Positions 8,614 to 16,654 of a stretch of DNA of 51,128 nt are shown here, in pieces. The first letter of the stretch is position 1. Each line of letters opens with the position of its first letter. Below the pieces are notes generated by a model. It worked only from the letters and a program-made list of their open reading frames with translations, was not told the DNA's origin and made no database searches. This DNA comes from Deltaproteobacteria bacterium (lineage in GTDB: Bacteria > Myxococcota_A > Polyangia > Polyangiales > Polyangiaceae): assembly GCA_016209145.1 (NCBI GenBank), contig JACQWT010000096.1, positions 1 to 51,128 of the forward strand, given 5' to 3'. A program made the translations under genes and the position numbers.

Positions 8614-10317
8614 GTGCCCGGCGCCGCGAGCCCACTCGACCAGCAGCAGCTCCTGCGCGTCGCGGGCCGCTGGCTGCACGCGCTGACGGAGGGCTCGCGC
8701 GAGGTGGTGGCGCTCCTGGCGCAGGACGGCAGCGTGCAGTTTCTCAGCATGGGCGGGGTCGTGGCCGACCTGATCGGCCACGACGCGGTCGATCTCGCCG
8801 GCATGGAGCTCGGCGAGATCATCCACCCCGACGACCTCGGGCGCGTGCGCGACAGCTTCGACCATCTCGCCGGCACGCCCGACGAGCGGCTCACGGTCGA
8901 GTACCGCGCCCGGCACCGGGACGGCCAGTACGTGCGCGTGGAGTCGACCGGGGTGAACCTGCTGCACGACAAGATCGTGCGAGCCGTGGTGGTGCACACG
9001 CGGCGCGCCGGGCCACCGAGCAGCGGCGCGCCGGCCGGCAGGCTCCGCGACCGCGCGAGCTTCCTGGACGTGCTGCGCGAGGCCGTGGCCCGCGCCCAGA
9101 ACGAGCGCGGCTACGGCTTCTCCGTGCTCATCGTCGAGCTCGATCGCTACCGGCTCCTGGTCGGCTCCTACGGCCAGGAGCTGGCCGACGCGGTGCTGGC
9201 GGAGGTCGCTCGGCGCGTCGGAGCCGAGGCCAGGCCGCAGGACACGATCGCCTTGCTGGGCGGCGGTGAGCTGGCGGTGCTGCTCGATGGGGTGGGCGAG
9301 GGCCGGCAGGCGGGCGCGGTCGCCGACGCCATCCAGCGCAAGCTGGAGGAGCGCTACCACGTCGAGGGACGCGAGATCGCCACCTCGGCCATCGTGGGCA
9401 TCGCTTCGAGCGAGCGGCGCTACGCGCGCGCCGAGGACGTGATGCGCGACGCGGCCCTGGCCACACACCGCGCCCGGGGCCCTGGCCGGCGCCGCCGCGC
9501 GGTCTTCCAGACGCAGATGCGCGTCGAGGACTCGGACGCGCTGACCATGGTGGCGCAGCTCTATGGGGCCCTCCAGCGCGACGAGCTCCAGGTGTTCTAC
9601 CAGCCCATCGTCGCTCTTGGCACGCGTACGCTCGTGGGCTTCGAAGCGCTGGTGCGCTGGTTTCACCCGCAGCGCGGCGTCGTCTTGCCGGCGCAGTTCA
9701 TCCCCATGGCCGAGGAGACCGGGCTCGTCGTGCCGCTGGGAGCCCTGGTATTGGGCGAGGCATGCCGCCAGATGGCGCGCTGGCACGCCGAGCACGCCGG
9801 CGCCGCGGCGCTGCACGTCAGCGTCAATCTGTCCCCCAAGCAGCTCGCGGAGGAGGATCTGCGCCACCAGATCGAGAAGGCCCTGCGCGTCTCGAGCCTA
9901 CCGCCTGCCTGCCTCAAGCTCGAGGTCACCGAGTCGGCGGTGCTGGAGAAGCTCGAGACCACGACCAAGGTGCTGCACGGCCTGAAGGAGCTGGGCGTAC
10001 GGCTGAGCCTCGACGACTTCGGCACGGGCTACTCCTCCTTCAGCTACCTGCACCAACTGCCGTACGACACGCTCAAGATCGACCGCTCCTTCGTCTCCCG
10101 CATGGGCGAGCGCGGCGAGGGCTGCGAGATCGTGCAGGCGATCGTTGGCCTGGCCCACAACCTGCGCATGGAGGTGGTGGCCGAGGGCGTAGAGGCGCCG
10201 CACCAGGCGGCCTTCTTGCAGAGCATGCGCTGCGAGTACGCCCAGGGCTACCTCTTCGCCAAGCCGCTGCCGGGCCCGAATGCCGCCGCGTTGATCGGCA
10301 CGCGACCGCGGTGGTGA
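8614..10317 (+). CDS. PAS - degenerate GGDEF - EAL protein (probable c-di-GMP phosphodiesterase)
   Basis: 567 aa from GTG 8614, chosen because GGAGG at 8604-8608 sits 5 nt upstream; the in-frame GTG 8551 lies inside hairpin C. A PAS domain (about 20-120) is followed by a GGDEF domain whose signature is changed to GGGEL (residues 216-220), so it should not make c-di-GMP. The EAL domain (about 305-560) keeps its catalytic set: E344 in FEALVRW, NLSPKQL, LEVTES, DDFGTGYSS, LKIDRSF and AEGVE. It should therefore hydrolyse c-di-GMP to pGpG. There is no membrane segment; the PAS would sense a soluble or redox signal. As part of the cluster with the PilZ-like J-protein it may set the local c-di-GMP level (inference). 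Confidence 0.92.
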   Translation: MPGAASPLDQQQLLRVAGRWLHALTEGSREVVALLAQDGSVQFLSMGGVVADLIGHDAVDLAGMELGEIIHPDDLGRVRDSFDHLAGTPDERLTVEYRARHRDGQYVRVESTGVNLLHDKIVRAVVVHTRRAGPPSSGAPAGRLRDRASFLDVLREAVARAQNERGYGFSVLIVELDRYRLLVGSYGQELADAVLAEVARRVGAEARPQDTIALLGGGELAVLLDGVGEGRQAGAVADAIQRKLEERYHVEGREIATSAIVGIASSERRYARAEDVMRDAALATHRARGPGRRRRAVFQTQMRVEDSDALTMVAQLYGALQRDELQVFYQPIVALGTRTLVGFEALVRWFHPQRGVVLPAQFIPMAEETGLVVPLGALVLGEACRQMARWHAEHAGAAALHVSVNLSPKQLAEEDLRHQIEKALRVSSLPPACLKLEVTESAVLEKLETTTKVLHGLKELGVRLSLDDFGTGYSSFSYLHQLPYDTLKIDRSFVSRMGERGEGCEIVQAIVGLAHNLRMEVVAEGVEAPHQAAFLQSMRCEYAQGYLFAKPLPGPNAAALIGTRPRW

Positions 10318-10487
10318 CCAACGGCCACTGGCCTACCGGCCGCATTCGTCTAGCGTGGACTTCGCCCGCCGCCCAAACGCGGGACAGATGCGCTCGCGGG
10401 AACGGAGCGGGCCCAACGCAAGCGGCAACGCCCCGCGGCCGTTGCACGCTGTGCGCACAGGGATGCCGCCCGCGGGAGAACATCACG

Positions 10488-10535
10488 CTGGGGCTTCGCC
10501 CCAGACCCCGCGAACGGGGCCCCAACCCCGTTCGC
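10488..10535. repeat. Paired intergenic hairpins (GGGGCCCC-core family)
   Basis: Two adjacent hairpins: CTGGGGC-TTC-GCCCCAG at 10488-10504 and GCGAACGGGG-CCCCAA-CCCCGTTCGC at 10510-10535, both perfect. Read on the minus strand, the second shares the core CGGGGTTGGGGCCCCG with the hairpin at 2546-2571. The rest of the 283-bp gap 10318-10600 shows nothing I can assign. Confidence 0.65.
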
Positions 10536-10600
10536 CCTGACCGGCGAGCATGTTGCGCGACCGGCGCGAATTCGGCGGGAGAGTAGTGTAGCATGGCGCC

Positions 10601-12265
10601 GTGAAGATCCTGGCCGCCGCCGCCGCCCCCGAGCTCGTGGAGCGCCTGCGCGCCGCCCTCGGGGCCGAGGATGCGGTGCTGCCTTCGGACAGCATCGAGC
10701 AGGCCGAGCAGCTTCTCGGCGGCAACGACATCGATGTCGTGCTGCTGCCGGGCGCCGACCCGGGCGCGCTGCTGCACCTGGCCGCGCTCGCCCGCGAGCG
10801 GGCGCCGCGCGCGGCCTGCCTGGTGGTGCGCGAGCGCTCCTCGGACGGTGCGCCGGCGCCGGAGCAGGCGGGCCTCGACGGCGTGCTCGCCGCAGGCGAG
10901 CCCTCCGCTGCCGCCCTGGTCGAGCGGCTGCGCCGGGCGGTGGCGGAGCGGGCGCTTCGCCTGGCCGAGGAGCGCACGCAGAGGCTCTGCTCGGCGCTGG
11001 CGACGGCGCAGGAGACGTTGGGCCGGCTGGCGATCCTCGATCCGCTGACCGAGGTGCTCAACCGCCGCGGGCTGGAGAACGCGCTGGAGCGGGAGCTGGA
11101 GGAAGCGCGCCGCAGCGGCTCGGGCGTCGCCGCCTGCATGGTGGACTGCGTGCGCTTCAAGCGCGTCAACGAGGCCCTCGGCCACGCCGTGGGCGACATC
11201 GCCATGCGGCGAGTGGTGCAGCGCATGGCCGGGGCGCTGCGCAAGACCGACATCCTGGGCCGGCTGGCGGGCGACAAGTTCCTGATCCTGCTGCCCCACA
11301 CCCGCCTGGCCGAGGCCGTGCTCGTGGCCGAGCGCGTGCGCCTCGCCGTGGCGGCCACGCCGGTCATCGTCTCGCCCGAGCCCGTGACCGTGGAGCTGAA
11401 CGTCGGCACGACCGCGCTGCCCTGGGAGGCGAGCAACCTCGACGAGATCCTGCCGCTCGTGCGCATCGCCCTGGCCGAGCAGGCGGGGGCGTTTGGCCGC
11501 GCGGGAGAGGGCGGCGAGGACGACCGCGACCTCGCGCGCCTGCTGCGGCAACTCGTCTCGGGCAGCGGCTTGCGCGCCGTGGGCCAGCCCATCGTGCGCC
11601 TCTCCGACGAGCGGACGGTGGGCTACGAGCTCCTGAGCCGTGGCCGCGAGGGCCTTTTCGAGGCGCCGGTGCAGTTCTTGCGCCTGGCGCGCGACCAGGG
11701 GATCCTCACGGCCGTCGACCTGCAGTGCCTGAAGATCTGCCTGCGCCTCGCGGCCACGCTGCCGGCCGGCATGCAGGTCCACGTCAACATCTTCCCCAGC
11801 ACGCTGCTCGACGTGTCGGTGGACGAGCTCTTGCGCCTGCTCGGAGGCTGCAAGCACGCCGACCTGTGCCTGGAGCTGTCCGAAGAGCAGTTTGTCGGCG
11901 ATCCGCGCGAGTTGCTCGATCGCCTTGCGGCGTTGCGCAAGGCCGGCATCCGCCTGGGCATCGACGACGTGGGCCGGGGCCGCGGTACGCTCGACAGCGT
12001 CATCTTGCTCGAGCCGGAGATCGTCAAGATCGACCGGGAGCTCATCAACGGCATAAGCTGCGACGTGCGCAAGGAGCGCCTCCTGCGCCGGCTGCTGGCG
12101 CTGACCGCCGTGCTCGGCTGCGAGATCATCGCCGAGGGAGTCGAGGTGGCCGAGGACGCGGCGGTCCTGCGCGAGCTGGGCGTAGAGCGCGCGCAGGGCT
12201 ACCTCTGGTCCAAGCCCATCCGGCTGGGCGAGGTCGCGCCTGCCGCCGCCGACACCGAGCCGTGA
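10601..12265 (+). CDS. Receiver-like - degenerate GGDEF - EAL protein
   Basis: 554 aa from GTG 10601. Residues 1-120 have a receiver-like alpha/beta pattern but no convincing phosphoacceptor site. A GGDEF domain follows (DPLTEVLNRRG near 145), with the signature changed to AGDKF at 223-227. The C-terminal EAL domain has ELL in place of EAL (E343 kept), NIFPSTL, LELSEE, IDDVGRG, VKIDREL and AEGVE. Most metal and substrate ligands are thus present, though FGTG is replaced by VGRG, so activity is possible but less certain than for its upstream neighbour. It is on the same strand as the signalling cluster but separated by 283 bp with hairpins, and so may have its own promoter. Confidence 0.88.
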   Translation: MKILAAAAAPELVERLRAALGAEDAVLPSDSIEQAEQLLGGNDIDVVLLPGADPGALLHLAALARERAPRAACLVVRERSSDGAPAPEQAGLDGVLAAGEPSAAALVERLRRAVAERALRLAEERTQRLCSALATAQETLGRLAILDPLTEVLNRRGLENALERELEEARRSGSGVAACMVDCVRFKRVNEALGHAVGDIAMRRVVQRMAGALRKTDILGRLAGDKFLILLPHTRLAEAVLVAERVRLAVAATPVIVSPEPVTVELNVGTTALPWEASNLDEILPLVRIALAEQAGAFGRAGEGGEDDRDLARLLRQLVSGSGLRAVGQPIVRLSDERTVGYELLSRGREGLFEAPVQFLRLARDQGILTAVDLQCLKICLRLAATLPAGMQVHVNIFPSTLLDVSVDELLRLLGGCKHADLCLELSEEQFVGDPRELLDRLAALRKAGIRLGIDDVGRGRGTLDSVILLEPEIVKIDRELINGISCDVRKERLLRRLLALTAVLGCEIIAEGVEVAEDAAVLRELGVERAQGYLWSKPIRLGEVAPAAADTEP

Positions 12266-12370
12266 GGCCCGGCGCGCTCAAAAGACAACGGGGCGCTGTC
12301 TTGCCAGGATGCCCGCCCTTGCCAGGCCAGGAGGCGGCGGCGGCTCGCCGGAGACAGCGTGGCCCACCAA

Positions 12371-12398
12371 GAACTAGGAACTAGGAACTAGGAACTAG
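12371..12398. repeat. Heptamer tandem repeat (GAACTAG)x4
   Basis: Four perfect copies of GAACTAG lie directly left of the MITE-like element. The phase continues on the right of that element as CTAGGAAC (12621-12628), so the element appears to sit inside the heptamer array. Confidence 0.85.
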
Positions 12399-12620
12399 GA
12401 GTCTGTCGGAGAAAAAACTAAGTGCGCGGAATTGTTCGGTTCCAGCGTCAGAGCAAAGTGAGCGATTTCGATAACTTGGACCATTTCGAGCACGCTTTCC
12501 CCGACAGACTCCTGTCGGAGAAAAAACTAAGTGCGCGGAATTGTTCGGTTCCAGCGTCAGAGTAAAGTGAGCGATTTCGATAACTTGGACCATTTCGAGC
12601 ACGCTTTCTCCGACACACTC
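12399..12620. mobile_element. Tandem pair of about 109-bp MITE-like units with terminal inverted repeats
   Basis: Two head-to-tail copies with period 109 bp (12404-12512 and 12513-12621) differ at only three positions. The outer ends form a 16-bp inverted repeat, GAGT(C/G)TGTCGGAGAAA, with one mismatch, and CTAG flanks both sides (12395-12398, 12621-12624), like a 4-bp target duplication. The A/T-richer interior contains no plausible gene and differs in composition from its surroundings. This is the picture of a non-autonomous transposable element duplicated in tandem. The mobilising transposase family is not identifiable from the window. The gap 12266-12370 to its left shows nothing assignable. 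Confidence 0.7.
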
Positions 12621-12641
12621 CTAGGAACAGGGAATGGCAAC

Positions 12642-13075
12642 TCAGGACGCGCGGGACTTGGCTGTTCGTGCCGACGCGACGAGGATCGCAACGAGCTGGT
12701 CGAACTCGTCCACCAAGCGGTCTACCGCACCGGGCCTGAACCAGTCGGAACGCTGCACGACGCGCAGCCAGAAGTGCGCCTCCCGGAGTTCCTTCGTGGC
12801 GAGTCGGATCTTGTGCACGAAGTCCGCACTGCTCTCGGCACCGCGTGCCTCTTCGTAGTTCGAACCGCCGCCGGTCGCGGCACGCCAGAGTTGCGGGGCA
12901 ACATGCTTCGACGCCGCGTCGAGCGGCACGCCACGTCGAGCGGCAGTGCAGGCAGAAGTCGTCGCACGTCCTCGACCGCGTCGAGCAGTCGCTCGGCGAT
13001 GTCCTCGCCCTTGCGCCGCCCGACATGCCGGCCGTTGACGGTTCCTTGTTCCTTGTTCGTTTCGCCGTTCCACAC
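12642..13075 (-). pseudogene. Four-helix-bundle (S23-type) protein gene, frameshifted by a 17-bp duplication
   Basis: The minus strand encodes, in one frame, GEDIAERLLDAVEDVRRLLP then LPLDVA, and in the next frame ASKHVAPQLWRAATGGGSNY, EEARGAESSADFVHKI and a typical C-terminus ending at 12642. Together they match the 'four helix bundle' family of about 120 aa, including its S-x-NYxEA...ADFxHK signature. The frame change falls exactly on a tandem duplication of 17 bp (12912-12928 and 12929-12945, one mismatch). Removing one copy restores a continuous reading frame. The start is uncertain (ATG at 13075 is the first available in frame). The function of the intact family is unknown. Region 13076-13221 holds nothing I can assign. 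Confidence 0.7.
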
Positions 13076-13221
13076 CCACCCTATCGTCGCGGCGCCAGTA
13101 GAAGTTGCGCGAAGAAACCAACGGCCCGCTGAACCGCCAGAACGCGCGGGTAGCTTCGCGCCCTGCGGGCGCTACGGCCAGCCCCCGCCGCGGTCGGGTT
13201 TGGACACTTAGCGCCCCGTTG

Positions 13222-13989
13222 TCAAAAGAAGCGGTAGCCGGCCGCCACCGTGATGGTCGGCGTGTACACGTACGAGGTATAGATATCGTCGAGGTAGGCG
13301 GCGCCGTAGTTGCCAAACTCGGTGATGAGGGCGTCGATCTTGGCCCGGCCGGTGCTGAACTGAGCTTCGGCCTTGGTCTTGGCCGCCACCGTGCCGGCGA
13401 AGCCGGCGGCGGCGCGAATGACGAGCCTGTCCCAGAGCAGCCACTCGTAGCCCGCCTCCGCGACCAACAAGTGCAGCCTCGAGCCCACGGAGAAGGACAG
13501 CTTGTCGAGCTTCTGGCCCGCCTCCTGCGGCGCCGGCTTGCCCGTCGCCAGCACCAGCACGTCCTGGCCGGTGACCCCGCCGCCTAGAGCCGCCAGCGCG
13601 TAGCCGGCGTCGAGGTAGAAGCCCCAGTCGGGGTGGAAGCGCCAGCCTACCTGCGTGCGCCACACGAGCGACTTGGACAGCGCGCCCCTGACGAGCTCCG
13701 CGGTGCTCTCGTCGTAGCCCCCCGCGGCCACCACCACGGCGTTGATGAGATCGACGTAGGGCCCCGGCAGCACGCCTACGCTGGTCGAGAAGCGCAGTCT
13801 TAGCGGCACTTCCAGCGACAGGCGCACCCCGACGTCGGTTGCCACGTTGGTGGCCGCCTCGGCGCCGAGGTGCACGGGCGGTCCCTTGCGTCCGGGCTCG
13901 GGCGGCGCCCCCGCGGCGGCGCGGGGCACGGTAATGGCCAGCGCGGCCGCCAGAACCGCGGCGCCGCGCGCAGGTACGTCCGGGACCAT
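13222..13989 (-). CDS. Outer-membrane beta-barrel protein, secreted
   Basis: 255 aa from ATG 13989. A signal peptide is evident (hydrophobic AAVLAAALAITVP, then AAAGA). The mature part has alternating-polarity strands and ends in YRFF, a typical aromatic C-terminus recognised by the BAM machinery. Segments such as WRTQVGWRFHPDWGFYLDAG and FSVGSRLHLLVAEAGYEWLL look like barrel hairpins. I do not recognise a named family; similar proteins are annotated 'outer membrane beta-barrel' or hypothetical in myxobacteria. It lies 56 bp downstream of arsM on the same strand, but nothing links it to arsenic. Confidence 0.75.
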   Translation of the reverse strand: MVPDVPARGAAVLAAALAITVPRAAAGAPPEPGRKGPPVHLGAEAATNVATDVGVRLSLEVPLRLRFSTSVGVLPGPYVDLINAVVVAAGGYDESTAELVRGALSKSLVWRTQVGWRFHPDWGFYLDAGYALAALGGGVTGQDVLVLATGKPAPQEAGQKLDKLSFSVGSRLHLLVAEAGYEWLLWDRLVIRAAAGFAGTVAAKTKAEAQFSTGRAKIDALITEFGNYGAAYLDDIYTSYVYTPTITVAAGYRFF

Positions 13990-14045
13990 GACGAAGAGGC
14001 TACGGCGGCGCGGGCACCAGGTCAAGCGCGGACACGGTGACGGCA

Positions 14046-14894
14046 CTAGCTGCGCGGCTTGCGGGCGAACACCTTCACGCTCGCCACGTGCCCCTCCAGG
14101 CGCGCCGCCCAGCGCCTGGCCAGGTCGCCGGCCTTGGGGCCGCAGCAGCAGGCGCCGCCCTCGGCCTCCGGCAGCTCGGAGCCGATGAAGGCCTCGATCT
14201 GGGCCGCGTCGTAGACGAGCCGGTCGCGAACCTCGACGTCCGCCAGCCCGGCGCGGCGCAGGCCGTCGAGGTAGGCGCTCTCGCCGATCGCTCCTGCCAG
14301 GCAAGACGAGTAGAGGTGGCGGTTCTGCGCGATCTCCGGCGGCAGCCCGTCGGCGACTATGTCCGAGACGAGCATGGCGCCGCCCGGCCGCAGCACGCGC
14401 GCGATCTCGGCGAACACGCGCGGCTTCTCCGGCGACAGGTTGATGACGCAGTTCGAGATCACCCAGTCCACGCTGGCGCTCTCGACCGGCAGGTCCTCGA
14501 TGATGCCCTTGCGGATCTCGACGTTGGCGAGGCCGGCGGCGGCGACGTTCTCCCGCGCCTTGTCGATCATCGCGTCGGTCATGTCCACACCGATGACCTT
14601 GCCGCCGCCGCCCACCTTCTTGGCGGCCAGGAGCAGATCGATGCCCGCGCCCGAGCCGAGATCGACGACCACGTCGCCCGCCCGGATCTCGGAGAAGGCC
14701 AGCGGATTGCCGCAGCCGAAGGAGTTGACCACGGCCTCCGGTGGCAGCGCGGCGATCTCCTCATCCGCGTACCCGGCGAGCTTCGCGACCACACCCTTGG
14801 GAACCGGCGCGCAGCAGCAGCTCGTGGCGGGGCTCTTGACAGCACGGGCGTAGTCCTCGGACACGCCTTGGCGCGTTTTCTCTGGCGTTTGCAT
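14046..14894 (-). CDS. arsM: Arsenite S-adenosylmethionine methyltransferase ArsM
   Basis: 282 aa; start ATG 14894 preceded by AGGAGGT at 6-nt spacing. The SAM-binding motif is [17 protein letters not shown] (76-92). The three cysteines that bind As(III) in ArsM are present: C61 in [11 protein letters not shown]149 in ISNCVINL, and C198 in [10 protein letters not shown]. Extra CCC clusters occur at 26-28 and 249-251; such cysteine-rich tails are seen in bacterial ArsM proteins. It methylates arsenite to volatile or pentavalent methylarsenicals in the cytoplasm. It is divergent from acr3 with a 96-bp shared regulatory region, so the two form an arsenic-resistance locus. No arsR is visible nearby. 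Confidence 0.93.
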   Translation of the reverse strand: MQTPEKTRQGVSEDYARAVKSPATSCCCAPVPKGVVAKLAGYADEEIAALPPEAVVNSFGCGNPLAFSEIRAGDVVVDLGSGAGIDLLLAAKKVGGGGKVIGVDMTDAMIDKARENVAAAGLANVEIRKGIIEDLPVESASVDWVISNCVINLSPEKPRVFAEIARVLRPGGAMLVSDIVADGLPPEIAQNRHLYSSCLAGAIGESAYLDGLRRAGLADVEVRDRLVYDAAQIEAFIGSELPEAEGGACCCGPKAGDLARRWAARLEGHVASVKVFARKPRS

Positions 14895-14990
14895 GGGCGA
14901 CCTCCTGGCGACTCCAATATACTGCGCGACCTCGAAGAGAACCACCAGGGGGCGCCAAGCCAGGGCCCGTCAGGCAGGAGGTACACGAGC
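14895..14990. promoter_or_regulatory. Divergent arsM/acr3 regulatory region
   Basis: 96 bp between divergent start codons, with strong ribosome-binding sites on both sides (AGGAGGT for arsM; CAGGAGG for acr3). An A/T-rich patch, CCAATATACTGCG (about 14914-14926), is the likely promoter core. I see no convincing ArsR-type inverted repeat. Confidence 0.5.
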
Positions 14991-16079
14991 ATGAGTGAAG
15001 CCGCCGCAGCTCGATCCGAAGGCGTGGCGAAGCGCCTGTCCTTCCTCGACCGCTACCTCACCCTCTGGATCTTCATCGCGATGGCGGTTGGCGTCGGCGG
15101 CGGCTACCTGTTCCCGGGCGTCGTCCCGTTCATCAACAAGTTCAACGTCGGGACGACCTCGGTGCCGATCGCCATTGGGCTGGTCCTGATGATGTACCCG
15201 CCGCTGGCGAAAGTCCGCTACGAACAGATGGGGCCGGTCTTCAGGAACTTCAAGGTGCTCGGCCTCTCGCTCGTCCAGAACTGGGTCATCGGCCCGCTTC
15301 TGATGTTCGGCCTGGCCGTGCTCTTCCTGCACGACAAGCCCGAGTACATGGTGGGCCTGATCATGATCGGGCTGGCCCGCTGCATCGCCATGGTCATCGT
15401 CTGGAACGACCTGGCGAAGGGCGACAGCGAGTACTGCGCCGGCCTCGTCGCCTTCAACTCGATCTTCCAGGTCCTCTTCTACTCGGTCTACGCCTACGTC
15501 TTCATCACGGTGGTGCCGACGTGGTTCGGCCTCAAGGGCATCGCGGTCAGCATCACCATCGGTGAGATCGCCCAGAGCGTGTTCATCTACCTCGGCATCC
15601 CGTTCCTCGCCGGCATCATCACGCGGTTCTCGCTGATCGCGCTAAAGAGCAAGGACTGGTACCACAGCAAGTTCATCCCAAAGGTGAGCCCGCTCACGCT
15701 CGTCGCCCTGCTGTTCACCATCGTGGTGATGTTCTCGCTCAAGGGCGAGAAGATCGTGGAGTTGCCCCTCGACGTCGTGCGCATCGCGATCCCGCTGCTC
15801 GTCTACTTCGTGCTGATGTTCTTCCTGTCCTTCTTCATGTCGAAGAAGGTCGGGGCTACGTACGGTCAGGCGACGACGCTTTCGTTCACCGCGGCCTCGA
15901 ACAACTTCGAGCTGGCCATCGCCGTCGCGGTCGCGACCTTCGGCATCCACCACGGCGGCGCCTTCGCCGCGGTCATCGGCCCCCTCGTCGAGGTGCCGGC
16001 CCTGATCGCCCTGGTCAACGTCGCGCTGTGGCTGGGGCGGAGGTACTACGCCACGGTAGAGGCCGCGCGAGGGCCGTAG
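14991..16079 (+). CDS. acr3: ACR3-family arsenite efflux permease
   Basis: 362 aa from ATG 14991 with RBS CAGGAGG. Ten hydrophobic segments are visible. Family signatures include [11 protein letters not shown], the catalytic-cysteine segment [31 protein letters not shown], and the C-terminal [24 protein letters not shown]3 exports As(III) at the inner membrane using the proton-motive force, and pairs with ArsM for arsenic detoxification. The frame is open upstream, antisense to arsM, which is a GC-driven artefact. Confidence 0.96.
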   Translation: MSEAAAARSEGVAKRLSFLDRYLTLWIFIAMAVGVGGGYLFPGVVPFINKFNVGTTSVPIAIGLVLMMYPPLAKVRYEQMGPVFRNFKVLGLSLVQNWVIGPLLMFGLAVLFLHDKPEYMVGLIMIGLARCIAMVIVWNDLAKGDSEYCAGLVAFNSIFQVLFYSVYAYVFITVVPTWFGLKGIAVSITIGEIAQSVFIYLGIPFLAGIITRFSLIALKSKDWYHSKFIPKVSPLTLVALLFTIVVMFSLKGEKIVELPLDVVRIAIPLLVYFVLMFFLSFFMSKKVGATYGQATTLSFTAASNNFELAIAVAVATFGIHHGGAFAAVIGPLVEVPALIALVNVALWLGRRYYATVEAARGP

Positions 16080-16097
16080 CGGATCGGTTGGTGCCCT

Positions 16098-16640
16098 ATG
16101 GTCATGACCGAGCCACAGAGCGCGCCACCGCCGCTCGCGGCGCCGCCCGCGCTCGCTGTCCGCGCGCGCACCGCGCTCCGCGTGCTGCTGGTCCTGGTCG
16201 CCGCCGCCGTGTGGTGGGTGCTCTACCGCAGCCTGGAGCCGACCGCGAAGTGGCTCACCTACCGCGTGCTGTCGATGACCGCGGGGAGCCACCTCGCCGC
16301 GGCGGTGGAGTTCTTCATCTACGAGGCGCCCAAGGTCTTGATGCTGCTTGTCGTCGTCGTGCTCGGCGTGGTGTCCGCCCCGTGTGCGGCGCCGATCCTG
16401 GTCGTGCTGCTCACCTACCTGGCCGGATCCGGCTCGTCCGTGCCGTACGGAGGCCTGCTGCTGCTCGTCTACGCCCTCGGCCACAGCGTCCTCATCCTGC
16501 TCGCGGGGACCTCGATGGGAGCGGCGCGGGCGCTGATAGAGAACAGGAAGGCGACCCGCGCGCTGGGGATCCTGCGCCGCGCGGCGGGCGCGCTTGTCGT
16601 CCTCGTGGGCGCGTACTTCGCCTACCGGGGACTCGCGTGA
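16098..16640 (+). CDS. Chimeric membrane protein: permease N-terminus joined to CcdA/DsbD C-terminus
   Basis: 180 aa, 18 bp after acr3. Residues about 25-88 (LEPTAKWLTYRVLSM, AVEFFIYEAPKVLMLL) resemble the first part of ArsP/DUF318-type permeases. Residues about 93-180 (SAPCAAPILVVLLTYLAG, VYALGHSVLILLAGTS) resemble the second half of CcdA-like thiol:disulfide transporters, including the SxPCxxP motif. In related arsenic operons acr3 is, from memory, followed by a permease, a thioredoxin-like gene and ccdA. This gene therefore looks like an in-frame deletion product that fused the first to the last. It may be non-functional; only one of the two CcdA cysteine motifs is present. Confidence 0.6.
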   Translation: MVMTEPQSAPPPLAAPPALAVRARTALRVLLVLVAAAVWWVLYRSLEPTAKWLTYRVLSMTAGSHLAAAVEFFIYEAPKVLMLLVVVVLGVVSAPCAAPILVVLLTYLAGSGSSVPYGGLLLLVYALGHSVLILLAGTSMGAARALIENRKATRALGILRRAAGALVVLVGAYFAYRGLA

Positions 16641-16654
16641 AAGAAGGAAGCACG

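Noticed and set aside
6279-8999. A 906-codon minus-strand open frame
   Set aside because: Antisense to the receiver-DUF4388-TPR gene and the hairpin region; low-complexity composition, no motifs.
10328-10345. ACTGGCCTACCGGCCG, similar to the palindrome at 42704-42717
   Set aside because: 16 nt with one mismatch but not palindromic here; too short and GC-rich to claim a repeat family.
12448-13026. A 192-codon minus-strand frame through the MITE-like element
   Set aside because: It joins the element's interior with an off-frame reading of the broken four-helix gene; no domain.
13990-14304. Upstream extension of the outer-membrane protein
   Set aside because: Overlaps arsM on the same strand in another frame; the signal peptide begins at 13989.
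14037-14990. In-frame upstream extension of acr3 (318 codons)
   Set aside because: Antisense to arsM with no protein-like features; the ATG at 14991 has a strong RBS and matches the family N-terminus.
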